Source of the DNA: Pseudoalteromonas shioyasakiensis
Lineage (GTDB): Bacteria; Pseudomonadota; Gammaproteobacteria; Enterobacterales; Alteromonadaceae
Assembly: GCA_013391845.1 (NCBI GenBank)
Contig: CP058414.1
Coordinates: 3,148,501 to 3,212,500, forward strand
Reading direction: 5' to 3'
DNA: 64,000 nucleotides
Position 1 is the first letter of the stretch. Each line of letters begins with the position of its first letter. A program made the position numbers and the translations under genes. Of the stretch, positions 9,555 through 17,733 are shown one piece after another. The notes under the pieces are model-generated. The model made no database searches. It saw nothing but the letters and a program-made list of their open reading frames with translations, and was not told the origin of the DNA.

Positions 9555-9635
9555 CGCATTATCTGAATTAAGTCATTTTAGGTATTGTAAAAGAATACTT
9601 GTGAAAGGGTCTAGAGATCGAGTTGCAAGTAAACA

Positions 9636-9925
9636 AATTATAGCCGCAACTTTATCTTGCATAGCAATGGTTTGTAGGTATTTTCTGGCATTGAGCGTTT
9701 TAAATAGATCATCGCGCTAAATAAATTTCAGGCCTACAGTAACGTGTTTAACAATAGCGATATGCAGGCACAATCAACTAAAAGCTTAAAGCTCTTTTGT
9801 TTTAATCTGAGTTCTTACGACTGATATCTAATATCTCCATTTTTGTTCGGCGTTAAAACGCCTCCTACACCTCGCATCTTGTCCCTCGAAACTCGTATCT
9901 TTCCCCTTACAACTCGCTAACTTAA
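9636..9925 (+). repeat. Intergenic repeat-module locus 3 (degenerate)
   Basis: The 408-base gap between acpH and the next gene has a degenerate TATAGCCGCAACTTTATCTTGC module (9640), the mutated core CTAAATAAATTTCAGGCC (9717-9734), a TATGCAGGCACAATC segment (9760), and the CGGCGTTAAAACGCCTCC hairpin (9849) followed by the pyrimidine-rich CTCGAAACTCG module to 9925. No coding potential seen. Confidence 0.75.
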
Positions 9926-9962
9926 GTACTTTAAGTCTGATAACTTTATAAATAGCTCACCT

Positions 9963-10685
9963 TTATGACTTTAAATTAAAAGCCAACATTACAAGAGCCG
10001 AAATGATCGCAGAAAGAGAAATTAGCCGCATAATCAAAATCACAATATTACCAGCACCACCTGCAGTCGTGCCTTTAAAGAACAGCGGGTATTGATAGAA
10101 TTTTAAAAGATATAACACATCAAAAAGACCCACTCGCATATTATCTAGTGTAACAACCTTGCCATCTTTTTGATGAATTTCACAAGCGTGTAAATTGGCC
10201 GTTTTATCGTCCACAATACGGCCACTTCTGCCATGAAAAGTATAATTAAAAACGATTTCTTTGATATCGTCTTTAGTGATATGCAAAATTTTTGAAGCTT
10301 TTCCCTTTACTGCTTGCCTATCTATTTCGAGTGAGTCTTTTGATATGCTCATAACCCACTTACGACCAAAGCCAAACTTGTTATAAATCATGATTCGCTT
10401 GGTAAAAAATACACAAAGGTAACAACTCACACTAGTCACAAAAGCGGATATCGGCTGCATCATTTCTTGTAACACTAGGCTCATTACAGCAATAGCGATA
10501 GTCATAAAGAAAAACAAAAACTCAGCTCCACCCGACAACACAGCTAAGCCCGGTATCGACATAAGTTTTGTATTAGAATCAGCCTGCAAAACGGGCTTTT
10601 TATAGAAAGTTGAAAACCTAAACCAAACTCGGTCGCTCAGGTTTAAATCAAGGGAGTGCTTCGAAAGTCGCTGATTATAATCCAT
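9963..10685 (-). CDS. Membrane protein of unknown function, paralogue of the gene at 1-708
   Basis: 240 residues. Hydrophobic segments lie at about residues 50-72 (two helices separated by QEMMQPIS), 78-92 and 217-237; the middle (about 95-210) is soluble, with ISKDSLEI, DNMRVGLFDVLYLL and KGTTAGGAGN shared with the paralogue cut by the left window edge. This is the complete version of that family. It lies 95 bases downstream of the CPBP protease gene in the same direction and may be its partner. No function can be assigned. Confidence 0.75.
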   Translation of the reverse strand: MDYNQRLSKHSLDLNLSDRVWFRFSTFYKKPVLQADSNTKLMSIPGLAVLSGGAEFLFFFMTIAIAVMSLVLQEMMQPISAFVTSVSCYLCVFFTKRIMIYNKFGFGRKWVMSISKDSLEIDRQAVKGKASKILHITKDDIKEIVFNYTFHGRSGRIVDDKTANLHACEIHQKDGKVVTLDNMRVGLFDVLYLLKFYQYPLFFKGTTAGGAGNIVILIMRLISLSAIISALVMLAFNLKS

Positions 10686-10780
10686 TATTTAAGTTTCCAT
10701 TTTTAAAACACAATTCTGCCATTACTTTTCCATTAAGCCAACCTATCTACTTGAAGGTACATTTCCTTTACGTTCAAGCA

Positions 10781-11527
10781 CTAAACTAACTGCCCAACAA
10801 AGTTCACCATATTGTGCGCTACAATTGGAAAAACAAGACTGCCAGTACGCTCCCTTAACCACAGCAAAATAAATCCATAACTCCCAGTTAATACGATTCT
10901 GAATGCAGACAAATGCCACTCACCATCGATATACATAACACCATGAACTAGACCAAATAATAAAACTAAAAGTAAGCCTGCAATGTTTATTTGCGAGCCA
11001 AAGAAATTAATTCGCGATGAAACAACAGCCAATGAAAAACAAAATAGTAAAACACCTCTAAACATTGGCTCTTCATCGAGTCCTGGGATAAGAGCTTGAT
11101 AGAGTAATGTTTCAAAGTCGTAATTTGGTCCATCGCCTAGGCTAAGCGTTACAATAACTTGCAATGCTATAAACAAACTTAAAACAAGCATTGCTGGCTT
11201 TATAGAGCCTTCATTCTGACTAAAAGTAAAACCTGCCTCCTTGATTTTAAAGTCACTTTTAAAAGCGGCTAATGAAGCTAAAACTAAGGCCCAAACAGTA
11301 ATAGCGACTATTTTCCCTGACCAATTCCATTTAAGATCTGAAAAGACTAAATCCAGTGAGATGAGTTCTTTACCTTTGAATAAGGCCAAGAAATAGCAAA
11401 ATAGAATAAGAAGAGTTCCAAGCAACCAAGTTAGGTTTATTGTAACTTTATTGAGTGTTTTTAAAATTAAAACGAGTAATAGAACAACGCCTAGATTGGC
11501 GATCATTCCAAAATACATATCTGGCAT
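10781..11527 (-). CDS. CPBP family intramembrane glutamic endopeptidase
   Basis: About 248 residues with eight hydrophobic segments. The three ABI/CPBP motifs are intact: DEEPMFRG (EExxxR), FGLVH (FxxxH) and HNMVN (HxxxN), the catalytic residues of Rce1-like membrane proteases. In bacteria these enzymes are often linked to bacteriocin immunity or peptide processing; no peptide gene is visible beside this one. The second ATG (11527) is preferred because AAGGA lies five bases upstream of it; the first ATG at 11533 is too close to that site. The following gene in the same direction is the membrane protein at 9963-10685. Confidence 0.87.
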   Translation of the reverse strand: MPDMYFGMIANLGVVLLLVLILKTLNKVTINLTWLLGTLLILFCYFLALFKGKELISLDLVFSDLKWNWSGKIVAITVWALVLASLAAFKSDFKIKEAGFTFSQNEGSIKPAMLVLSLFIALQVIVTLSLGDGPNYDFETLLYQALIPGLDEEPMFRGVLLFCFSLAVVSSRINFFGSQINIAGLLLVLLFGLVHGVMYIDGEWHLSAFRIVLTGSYGFILLWLRERTGSLVFPIVAHNMVNFVGQLV

Positions 11528-11684
11528 AACCATCCTTGGTGAGCTTATTAGCTCAAACTTTATTATTGTTTAATTTCTATAATAAACACAAAAACAACCA
11601 ACTAAACAGATATTTGTTTGTGTTCAAATTCAAACTGAGCATATTTTTAACTTCCCAAAGCAAATGAACTAAAGAGAAATAGTT

Positions 11685-11990
11685 TTCACTAAGAGGAAAG
11701 AGGCGCTGCGCTTAAGAGGTATTATTAAATACAAATTTGATGGTTTTGTTGGGTTACTCATTCACTTCTCACTTTCTACTCTTTGTGCAAAAAATATTGA
11801 ACCACAGAGTACACCGAGGCGCTTCGCGCTACATAGAGCAAAGCAGAATTGATTACGCGCGAAATAAATTTCACGCCTACGGGTGAGTATTTCACTTTAA
11901 CTATATGCAGGCACAATCGGGATCAGAGCTTACAACTTTTTCGCCTTTCCCCTAGCAGCTCGCAAACTTGTTGGGTTTCGCTTCGCTCCA
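11685..11990 (+). repeat. Intergenic repeat-module locus 4
   Basis: Within the gene-free 11534-12015: a CACTAAGAGGAAAGAGG half-element (11689), inverted CTACTCTTTGTGC (11778), TTGAACCACAGAGTACACCG with GGCGCTTCGCGC (11799-11829), the core CGCGAAATAAATTTCACGCC (11858-11877), TATATGCAGGCACAATC (11902) and the pyrimidine-rich CTTTCCCCTAGCAGCTCGC module. The rest (11534-11684) is the AT-rich upstream region of the CPBP gene. Confidence 0.8.
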
Positions 11991-12015
11991 CCCAACATAC
12001 GATAAGAACTCCCTT

Positions 12016-13098
12016 CTATTCCCCTGCAAACTTTAACATTCGCGTTTGGTCGGTAAGCTCAATATCCACCAGCTCGAACGGGGCTTTGGCTGCTTTAGTG
12101 ACCGCGAAAGGCATCGTGAAACTGCCATAACTATCAATCTGTTTTGCAACTTCAACCGTTGCTAGTTTAATGCGTTCACCTTTATCACCTTTACCAGTTA
12201 AGGTTGCACGAATAGCAAAGCGGCCTGAGTCGGTCACTTGCACTGGCACCTTGGCTTGATATTTATTGTTGCCTAGCGCTGTCACTTTAGCTTTATCCAT
12301 ACTGATGGTTTGCATGCTGTGTACAAATGGCATTTTTATAGATCGTTTAACAGTTTGACCATTCACTTTAGTATTTACACTAGCCTCAAGCTCATAGTAA
12401 CCATTTACTGCACCTAAGGTTTCAAGTGGGTAATTAAATACGGCTTCACCATTTTCGTAACGCACATCAAGCTTTTCGCCATCTGGACTTGAAAGTGTTA
12501 ACTGCACATCGCTATCTTTAAAGCGTTTTTTGCCCATACTGAGCTGCATAGCGACACGTTGTTGATGATCTTTTACTCTAAACTGCGATTTAGCATGCAA
12601 AGCATTACTCGAGCCCTTTTCAATCACATGCAGCAAGTAGGTGTCGTTGTCGTTAAGTGCTTGGCTTGTTCTTAACATTGCCTTGCCATTGACCTGACCA
12701 AGCTTTAACCCAACACTACCATCGTTAAACCCAGCATTTTCCATTTGCTCTTGTGCAACCATTGTTTGCATTGGCATTTGTCTAAAGTTGTCATCACGTA
12801 CCGACAGCTTATCAAGCTGTAAGCCATGAGGCTTAAATACTTCACCATTATCAAAACGTGCTTTTGGCGCGATACGAATAAAGTTATCAGCTTGGTTTAC
12901 AAATACTGGCACACCTCGCTTAAGTTCCTTGCCCGAAACCTTCTGCCAATACTCAACGCTGTCTTTTTCAAGTGTTTGCAGCTGAGCGCCTAACGCAGGT
13001 TGAACTTGAGGAAACTGATAAACCGTTTGATCATTTGCTTGTGCTGCTGTGCTTACAAGCATGATTGCAGCTGTAAGTGTGGTTAACTTATTAATCAT
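12016..13098 (-). CDS. Exported DUF4785-like protein
   Basis: 360 residues with a signal peptide (cleavage likely after AQA, residue 21). After a short N-terminal part there are repeated beta-rich segments resembling immunoglobulin-like folds (about residues 165-260 and 265-355), with the pattern seen in DUF4785 proteins of marine gammaproteobacteria. The AGGAGCTAGCT ribosome site decides the start at 13098. It is 100 bases downstream of the lipase at 13199-13975 on the same strand, so the two may be cotranscribed and secreted together. Family assignment is from memory of the pattern and only moderately sure; function unknown. Confidence 0.65.
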   Translation of the reverse strand: MINKLTTLTAAIMLVSTAAQANDQTVYQFPQVQPALGAQLQTLEKDSVEYWQKVSGKELKRGVPVFVNQADNFIRIAPKARFDNGEVFKPHGLQLDKLSVRDDNFRQMPMQTMVAQEQMENAGFNDGSVGLKLGQVNGKAMLRTSQALNDNDTYLLHVIEKGSSNALHAKSQFRVKDHQQRVAMQLSMGKKRFKDSDVQLTLSSPDGEKLDVRYENGEAVFNYPLETLGAVNGYYELEASVNTKVNGQTVKRSIKMPFVHSMQTISMDKAKVTALGNNKYQAKVPVQVTDSGRFAIRATLTGKGDKGERIKLATVEVAKQIDSYGSFTMPFAVTKAAKAPFELVDIELTDQTRMLKFAGE

Positions 13099-13198
13099 AG
13101 CTAGCTCCTAAATTCGATTTTTAAGCATGTTTGGCAAGCCAAAGCAGTTGCGTCGACTTTGCTGATGACTCAAAGGCTCACTGCCTTGGGTCCGTGAT

Positions 13199-13975
13199 TT
13201 ATCGGTAAACCACACTACCCCAGCTAACGACTGAGAAACTGCAATTTAAAAAGCCATCTGAGCAGCTGTCTAACCAGTTTTGTGTTACTTCAAGACCCAC
13301 TTGGTTTTGGTAACCACCGCAATAGCTGTCGCTATCCCATACAGCTGATTCAACATCACTGCCCACCACAGTTTCGAATCGAGACGGTAAACTTGGGCGG
13401 TTTGGAGTGCCATTCAGCCATTGTGCGTTATACGACGCCATCCAAGATACTTGCTGTTGTTTTACTGCATCGCTGCCGTAGCCCAAAAGCCAACCTAAGC
13501 TTTGCTCGAACGAATTACCTGCAATAACCGCATCAGCCAAAGGCGTGCCACCACTTGAAGGTGCCAGTGCAATAGTACGCGTTACTTTGCTAATAATATT
13601 TGGATAACGGCTATCCCATGTTGGATTAGATAAAATCCAACGCACCACATTACCGCCATTAGAATGGGTGATCAGGGTTAAATCAGTGATGTTTTTATTA
13701 TTGATAAATGTAGTGAGCTGCCCAGCTAAACAGCCAGATGCAGCATCTGCCCACATGTACTGATCAAAGTCACAATTAATGACCGTGTAATTACTACTGT
13801 TGGGCAAACCTTGGCGAACTGTGTCAACAAAGCTGCCTGTCCAATAGTCATTATACGCATCGCTTTGCTGGCCTGTACCGTGCACAAATGCGACTCCTTG
13901 CGCAGCAAAGACATTGTGGCTGATACCCGCTGCCAACATTAAAGCTGGCACTAGTGAGAGTGTTTTTATTTTCAT
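13199..13975 (-). CDS. Exported alpha/beta hydrolase, lipase/esterase-like
   Basis: 258 residues, signal peptide ending near FAA (residue 25). The oxyanion-side motif AFVHGTGQ opens the mature protein and the nucleophile elbow is THSNGG with Ser105, a variant of GxSxG in which the first Gly is Thr. Several Cys residues suggest disulfides, fitting an extracellular enzyme. A lipase or esterase is the best guess; substrate unknown. The acid and His of the triad are not certain from sequence alone. It is divergent from the second lipase at 14384 and upstream of the DUF4785-like gene. Confidence 0.8.
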   Translation of the reverse strand: MKIKTLSLVPALMLAAGISHNVFAAQGVAFVHGTGQQSDAYNDYWTGSFVDTVRQGLPNSSNYTVINCDFDQYMWADAASGCLAGQLTTFINNKNITDLTLITHSNGGNVVRWILSNPTWDSRYPNIISKVTRTIALAPSSGGTPLADAVIAGNSFEQSLGWLLGYGSDAVKQQQVSWMASYNAQWLNGTPNRPSLPSRFETVVGSDVESAVWDSDSYCGGYQNQVGLEVTQNWLDSCSDGFLNCSFSVVSWGSVVYR

Positions 13976-14149
13976 GTGTGTTCCTGTTGATTGTAATCTT
14001 ATCTATCAGGTTGGAGGAGTGACCTCCGACCAAAAACATAGACCAAACAGGTACGAAAGCAAGAAAATATTTACAATAATTTAACTTTTGGGCGTTTTTT
14101 AAGTACAAATTATTAGATTTTAGGAGAAAAAAGTGAGGACAAGACTCGA

Positions 14150-14262
14150 GTTGCTTTCCTCTCTACTCTCTCTAACTTGCTAACTTTCAATCTGATAGCT
14201 GACGGCTGAAAGCTGATAGCTCTTTTGTTCATCGCGCGAAATAAATTTCACGCCTACAGTGC
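14150..14262 (+). repeat. Intergenic repeat-module locus 5
   Basis: Between the two divergent lipase genes (gap 13976-14383). The pyrimidine-rich CTAACTTGCTAACTT module and CTGATAGCTGACGGCTGAAA come first (14160-14222), then the core CGCGAAATAAATTTCACGCC (14235-14254). No coding potential; the remainder should hold the promoters of both lipases. Confidence 0.75.
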
Positions 14263-14383
14263 TAGTAAAATATAAACTCATACATTGCACAATGCTAAAT
14301 AGTGCCGCTGCACGAAAGTACTATATCCTGCCCTGTTTAAACTTCATACATTGTAAATTAAATGTTAAACAGGAGAATACACA

Positions 14384-15073
14384 ATGAGACGCCTATTGAC
14401 GATGATTACGCTATGCGCAGGTATGAGCACAACGGCTCTTGCAGCATGCAGAGATAATGTTGTACTTGTACATGGAAATACCGCCTCCCCTTCGAGTTGG
14501 AGTAACACAATTAATGAATTAAAGCGAAAAGGTTATGCCGACAGTGAAATTTTCACCCCAGATTGGGGATCTAAATCTTGCGCGAGCTGCAACGATCATA
14601 ATGGCAGTGAAGAAACACCAGTGCGTAACGCCATTCTTACTGCAATCAACCAATCTTGCACAGGTAAGATTGATATTATCGGCCATTCAATGGGTGTAAC
14701 ACTCGCAGCGCAGCAAATTTATAAGTTAGCAATGGCATCAGATGTTGATACCTTTGTAGGTGTTGCAGGTGCCGCACGGGGCCTATTAAGTTGTGGTGTT
14801 TACCCATACAACGTGTGGAATAACACTTGTGGCTACTATGGCTTATCGGTTGGTAGCCCGTTATTAAACAGTATTTATGGTGAAGCATTAGGCGACAAAG
14901 TGTATTCAATAAAAAGCTACTCTGATCAAATCGTCTGCTCAACTGGCACTTGCTATGTGTACGGCATTCACAGCAGCCGATTATGGAATGAAAATGCCAC
15001 CTACACCTACGTTCTCGGCCACTTTGGTTTGCAAACTGACACCTACGTTAAACAAGTGAGTTTGATTCAATAG
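14384..15073 (+). CDS. Exported triacylglycerol lipase-like alpha/beta hydrolase
   Basis: 229 residues with a signal peptide (cleavage after ALA, residue 20). VVLVHGNTASPSSW gives the oxyanion region, GHSMG carries the nucleophile Ser102, and the remaining triad is best assigned to Asp181 (YSDQIVC) and His213 (LGHFGLQ). The small size and layout fit the Lipase_2/EstA group of secreted minimal lipases. Ten Cys in the mature part suggest disulfide bonding. A strong AGGAG site precedes the ATG, and a terminator follows at 15106. Monocistronic. Confidence 0.85.
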   Translation: MRRLLTMITLCAGMSTTALAACRDNVVLVHGNTASPSSWSNTINELKRKGYADSEIFTPDWGSKSCASCNDHNGSEETPVRNAILTAINQSCTGKIDIIGHSMGVTLAAQQIYKLAMASDVDTFVGVAGAARGLLSCGVYPYNVWNNTCGYYGLSVGSPLLNSIYGEALGDKVYSIKSYSDQIVCSTGTCYVYGIHSSRLWNENATYTYVLGHFGLQTDTYVKQVSLIQ

Positions 15074-15105
15074 CTGCTAACAGCATATTGTCAGTTCTGG
15101 GTTGA

Positions 15106-15142
15106 TAAAGGGGTTAGGTAAAAGAAACACCAAACCCCTTTA
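15106..15142. terminator. Hairpin terminator between convergent lipase and lactonase genes
   Basis: TAAAGGGGTT pairs with AACCCCTTTA (10 bp) around a 17-base loop, followed by TGTTTTAATT. It lies between two convergent genes and may serve both. Confidence 0.7.
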
Positions 15143-15146
15143 TGTT

Positions 15147-16271
15147 TTAATTAAACAAGATGCAAGTAGGTTCAGGAACATTTACTGTACTGTTGGTTCT
15201 ATACTGAAGTAACCCTGTTGTTTGCTCAATCTTAAATACAGCCACAGTATTAGAATGCTGACCTGCCGCTAATAACCACTTTCCTTCAGGGTCCATATTA
15301 ATATTACGAGGAAACGCACCACGAACATGTTCTGTTTCAAGTAGTCTTAAAGAGCCAGTTGACTCATCGCTTGCAAATACACTCACAGAATCATGACCGC
15401 GATTAGCTGAATACACATATTTACCTGTTGGATGTACCAGAATTTCTGAAGCTGAATTAAAGTCTTCCTGCTCTTTAATTGCTTTGCCTAACGTAGGCAC
15501 TACAAACTCTCGTTTAGTTTGACCAGTTTGTGCATCATACGTAAAAGTAGAAATGCTTAAATCCAACTCGTTTAATAAATAAATGAACTGACCATTTTTA
15601 GAAAAACGCATATGCCTTGGACCGCCTCCTGCTATTGTATCCGCTTGTCCATGCCCGATTAATTCAGCTGCATTGTCTGCTACACGATAGATCATTACAG
15701 CATCCAACCCTAAGTCTGGAACAAAGGCAAATTTTGCATCAGGTGAAAAACCAACCCAATGAGGGTGAGGGCTATTTTGGCGATCTTTAACGACTTTTGA
15801 GCCACCAGTATGCTCTATTAACTGACTACGTTTGATAACTTTACCGTCAGCAGCAAGTGCAAATACCGCCACAGAGCCCCCGCCATACTGAGCTGTTAAT
15901 AAAAAACGTCCAGAAGGGTGAACAGCGATGTGTGCCCCACTACCGTCACCAATTTCAACATGATTAAGCAAAGCAAGTTTTCCGTTAGTTAGCTTGCTAT
16001 ATGCAGCTACTACAGGCGTTTTGTCTATTGTCGCTGCTGCATATAATACATTCAGAGTTGGGTGATTGGCTAAGAAGCTCGGCTCTTTGATTTTTGCAAC
16101 AAGAACTGGCTCAGATAACTTTCCTGTTTTTTTATCTAAAACCGAATGATAAATACCATCACCAGATACTGAGCCTGTACCAAAATAAACATCTTGCTTT
16201 GCATAACAAGATGAACCAAAAATAATAGACACGCTCATTAATAATTTGATGAGTGTTTTACAGCAGAACAT
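15147..16271 (-). CDS. Exported lactonase family beta-propeller protein (6-phosphogluconolactonase-like)
   Basis: About 374 residues from the ATG at 16271, which has GGGAA eight bases upstream; an upstream in-frame ATG at 16319 would put extra residues before the signal peptide. The N-terminus is a signal peptide ending near SCYA. The rest is a seven-bladed propeller of the YbhE/lactonase type: repeated segments such as LLTAQYGGGSVAVF, IYLLNELDLSISTF, YVYSANRGHDSVSVF and NTVAVFKIE. Family members open sugar lactones, but several are exported and of unknown role. Monocistronic with repeats upstream. Confidence 0.85.
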   Translation of the reverse strand: MFCCKTLIKLLMSVSIIFGSSCYAKQDVYFGTGSVSGDGIYHSVLDKKTGKLSEPVLVAKIKEPSFLANHPTLNVLYAAATIDKTPVVAAYSKLTNGKLALLNHVEIGDGSGAHIAVHPSGRFLLTAQYGGGSVAVFALAADGKVIKRSQLIEHTGGSKVVKDRQNSPHPHWVGFSPDAKFAFVPDLGLDAVMIYRVADNAAELIGHGQADTIAGGGPRHMRFSKNGQFIYLLNELDLSISTFTYDAQTGQTKREFVVPTLGKAIKEQEDFNSASEILVHPTGKYVYSANRGHDSVSVFASDESTGSLRLLETEHVRGAFPRNINMDPEGKWLLAAGQHSNTVAVFKIEQTTGLLQYRTNSTVNVPEPTCILFN

Positions 16272-16344
16272 ATTTATTCCCTTTTCATAATTTTTTAAGC
16301 AACCAGCAAATATTAACAAACAGATGGGGCCAGGTCTTTCTATT

Positions 16345-16515
16345 TGACTTTACTCTAACTTCTTCGCGCGAAATAAATTTCACGCCTACATTACGGCATT
16401 TCGCTTTAACTATATGCAGCTACAATCTAAGTTAAAACTTATGGCTTAAAGCTTTTTTATTTTGAATCTGATAGCTGTCGGCTGAAAGCTCCTTTCCCCT
16501 AGAAACGCACTAACT
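16345..16515 (+). repeat. Intergenic repeat-module locus 6
   Basis: Core CGCGAAATAAATTTCACGCC (16367-16386), CTATATGCAGCTACAATC (16409), CTGATAGCTGTCGGCTGAAA (16468) and the pyrimidine-rich CTTTCCCCTAG tail, lying between two leftward genes. Confidence 0.75.
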
Positions 16516-16520
16516 CATCG

Positions 16521-17525
16521 TTAGTATCCATCAAACCTCATTCCACAGCCTATGCCTATGCACTCAACACGATTATCGAGTTCAATAAGCTCTAGGTTAC
16601 CGCTTTTGCTAACATCTACTTTTTGTAGTGGATTATTAAAAAGGCTGATATCAACTAAATTTTCTTGTTCACGTAAATCAATATTTTTTAGTTTGTTATT
16701 CGACAAATAGAGCACTTGAAGCATGTTATTTGCAGTTAAGTCGATAGCGCTTAAGTGGTTATTATCGGCGTAAAGTGCAGTTAACTTTTTATTATGGCTT
16801 AAGTCTAAAGAGCTAAGTTGGTTGGCATCTAGGTTTAGCTCGCTGAGCATCTTGAACTTGCTTAAATCTAGGTTTTTTAACTGATTATTAGCAAGCTCAA
16901 GGTTACGGATACCACTCGGTAAATTCACTTTTTTGAGCTTATTGCCTGACAGGTAAAGTTGATACAGTTCAGGGTTAAAAAGCGTCAATTCGCCAGTCAG
17001 CTTATTGTCATTAAGATCAAGCCATGTAAGTTTACTGTTGTTGCTTACATCCACCTTTGAAAGCTTATTACCACTTAGCATTAAAGTCTTTAACTCTTCG
17101 TTCTTACTTACATCGATATTCGCAAGGCTGTTTTGGCTTAAATCAACAAAGAAAAGCTGGCTGTTGTGGCTTATGTCGATTTCGGTCAGTTGGTTTGGCA
17201 TTTTCTTATCGGTAGGTCTGCTTGTAATGCCACCAATTTCACCAACTATGAAGCTATCCCCTTCATTACTGAGGACTAGTTTTATTAAATTACTAAAATG
17301 CTCAAGCCCTTTGGCTGAAGTAATACCGCGATCTTTGCAATGTATTTTTGTCACCTCACCCACCGTTTCATAGCCACTTTCTTGTAAACACGCTAAGAAA
17401 TTAGCATCAGCAACCACACTCTCTATTGGTGTATCGCCATTAGCCGAAGCACCAGCAACCCCAAAATTTAACACAAGCAAACAGGCCAAAGCCATGTTAA
17501 TGCGCGCAAAGTTCCCTTTTAACAT
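16521..17525 (-). CDS. Exported leucine-rich-repeat protein
   Basis: About 334 residues from the ATG at 17525, chosen because GAAGG lies seven bases upstream and the signal peptide follows directly (cleavage near ASA). After a short Cys-containing region (CLQESGY, HCKDRG) come about nine leucine-rich repeats of roughly 20-22 residues with the pattern LxxLdLSxNxLxxIDls, for example LKTLMLSGNKLSKVDVS and LTALYADNNHLSAIDLT. Two Cys close the C-terminus (ECIGIGCG). The short repeats resemble those of extracellular or cell-surface LRR proteins such as internalin-like domains. Binding partner unknown. Confidence 0.85.
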   Translation of the reverse strand: MLKGNFARINMALACLLVLNFGVAGASANGDTPIESVVADANFLACLQESGYETVGEVTKIHCKDRGITSAKGLEHFSNLIKLVLSNEGDSFIVGEIGGITSRPTDKKMPNQLTEIDISHNSQLFFVDLSQNSLANIDVSKNEELKTLMLSGNKLSKVDVSNNSKLTWLDLNDNKLTGELTLFNPELYQLYLSGNKLKKVNLPSGIRNLELANNQLKNLDLSKFKMLSELNLDANQLSSLDLSHNKKLTALYADNNHLSAIDLTANNMLQVLYLSNNKLKNIDLREQENLVDISLFNNPLQKVDVSKSGNLELIELDNRVECIGIGCGMRFDGY

Positions 17526-17697
17526 TCTTTCACCTTCAATTTTCAACAACAAAATCAGATGGTTAAGTAAGAGCTCTCACCATCTAAAATCAAAGAATAC
17601 ATAATACAGGTTATTTGACGATTGTACCCGAAAAGGTTACAAAGGTTGATTGCTTATTAAAAAGTAGGGAGCTTAAAAGTTAGTATTCTGATGGAAA

Positions 17698-17722
17698 GCA
17701 AAGCCCACTAATGTGGGCTTGC
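17698..17722 (-). terminator. Terminator of the arylsulfatase gene
   Basis: AAGCCCAC/GTGGGCTT perfect 8-bp stem with TAAT loop (17701-17720), 14 bases beyond the sulfatase stop in its direction of transcription. Confidence 0.7.
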
Positions 17723-17733
17723 AAGTTGAACAA

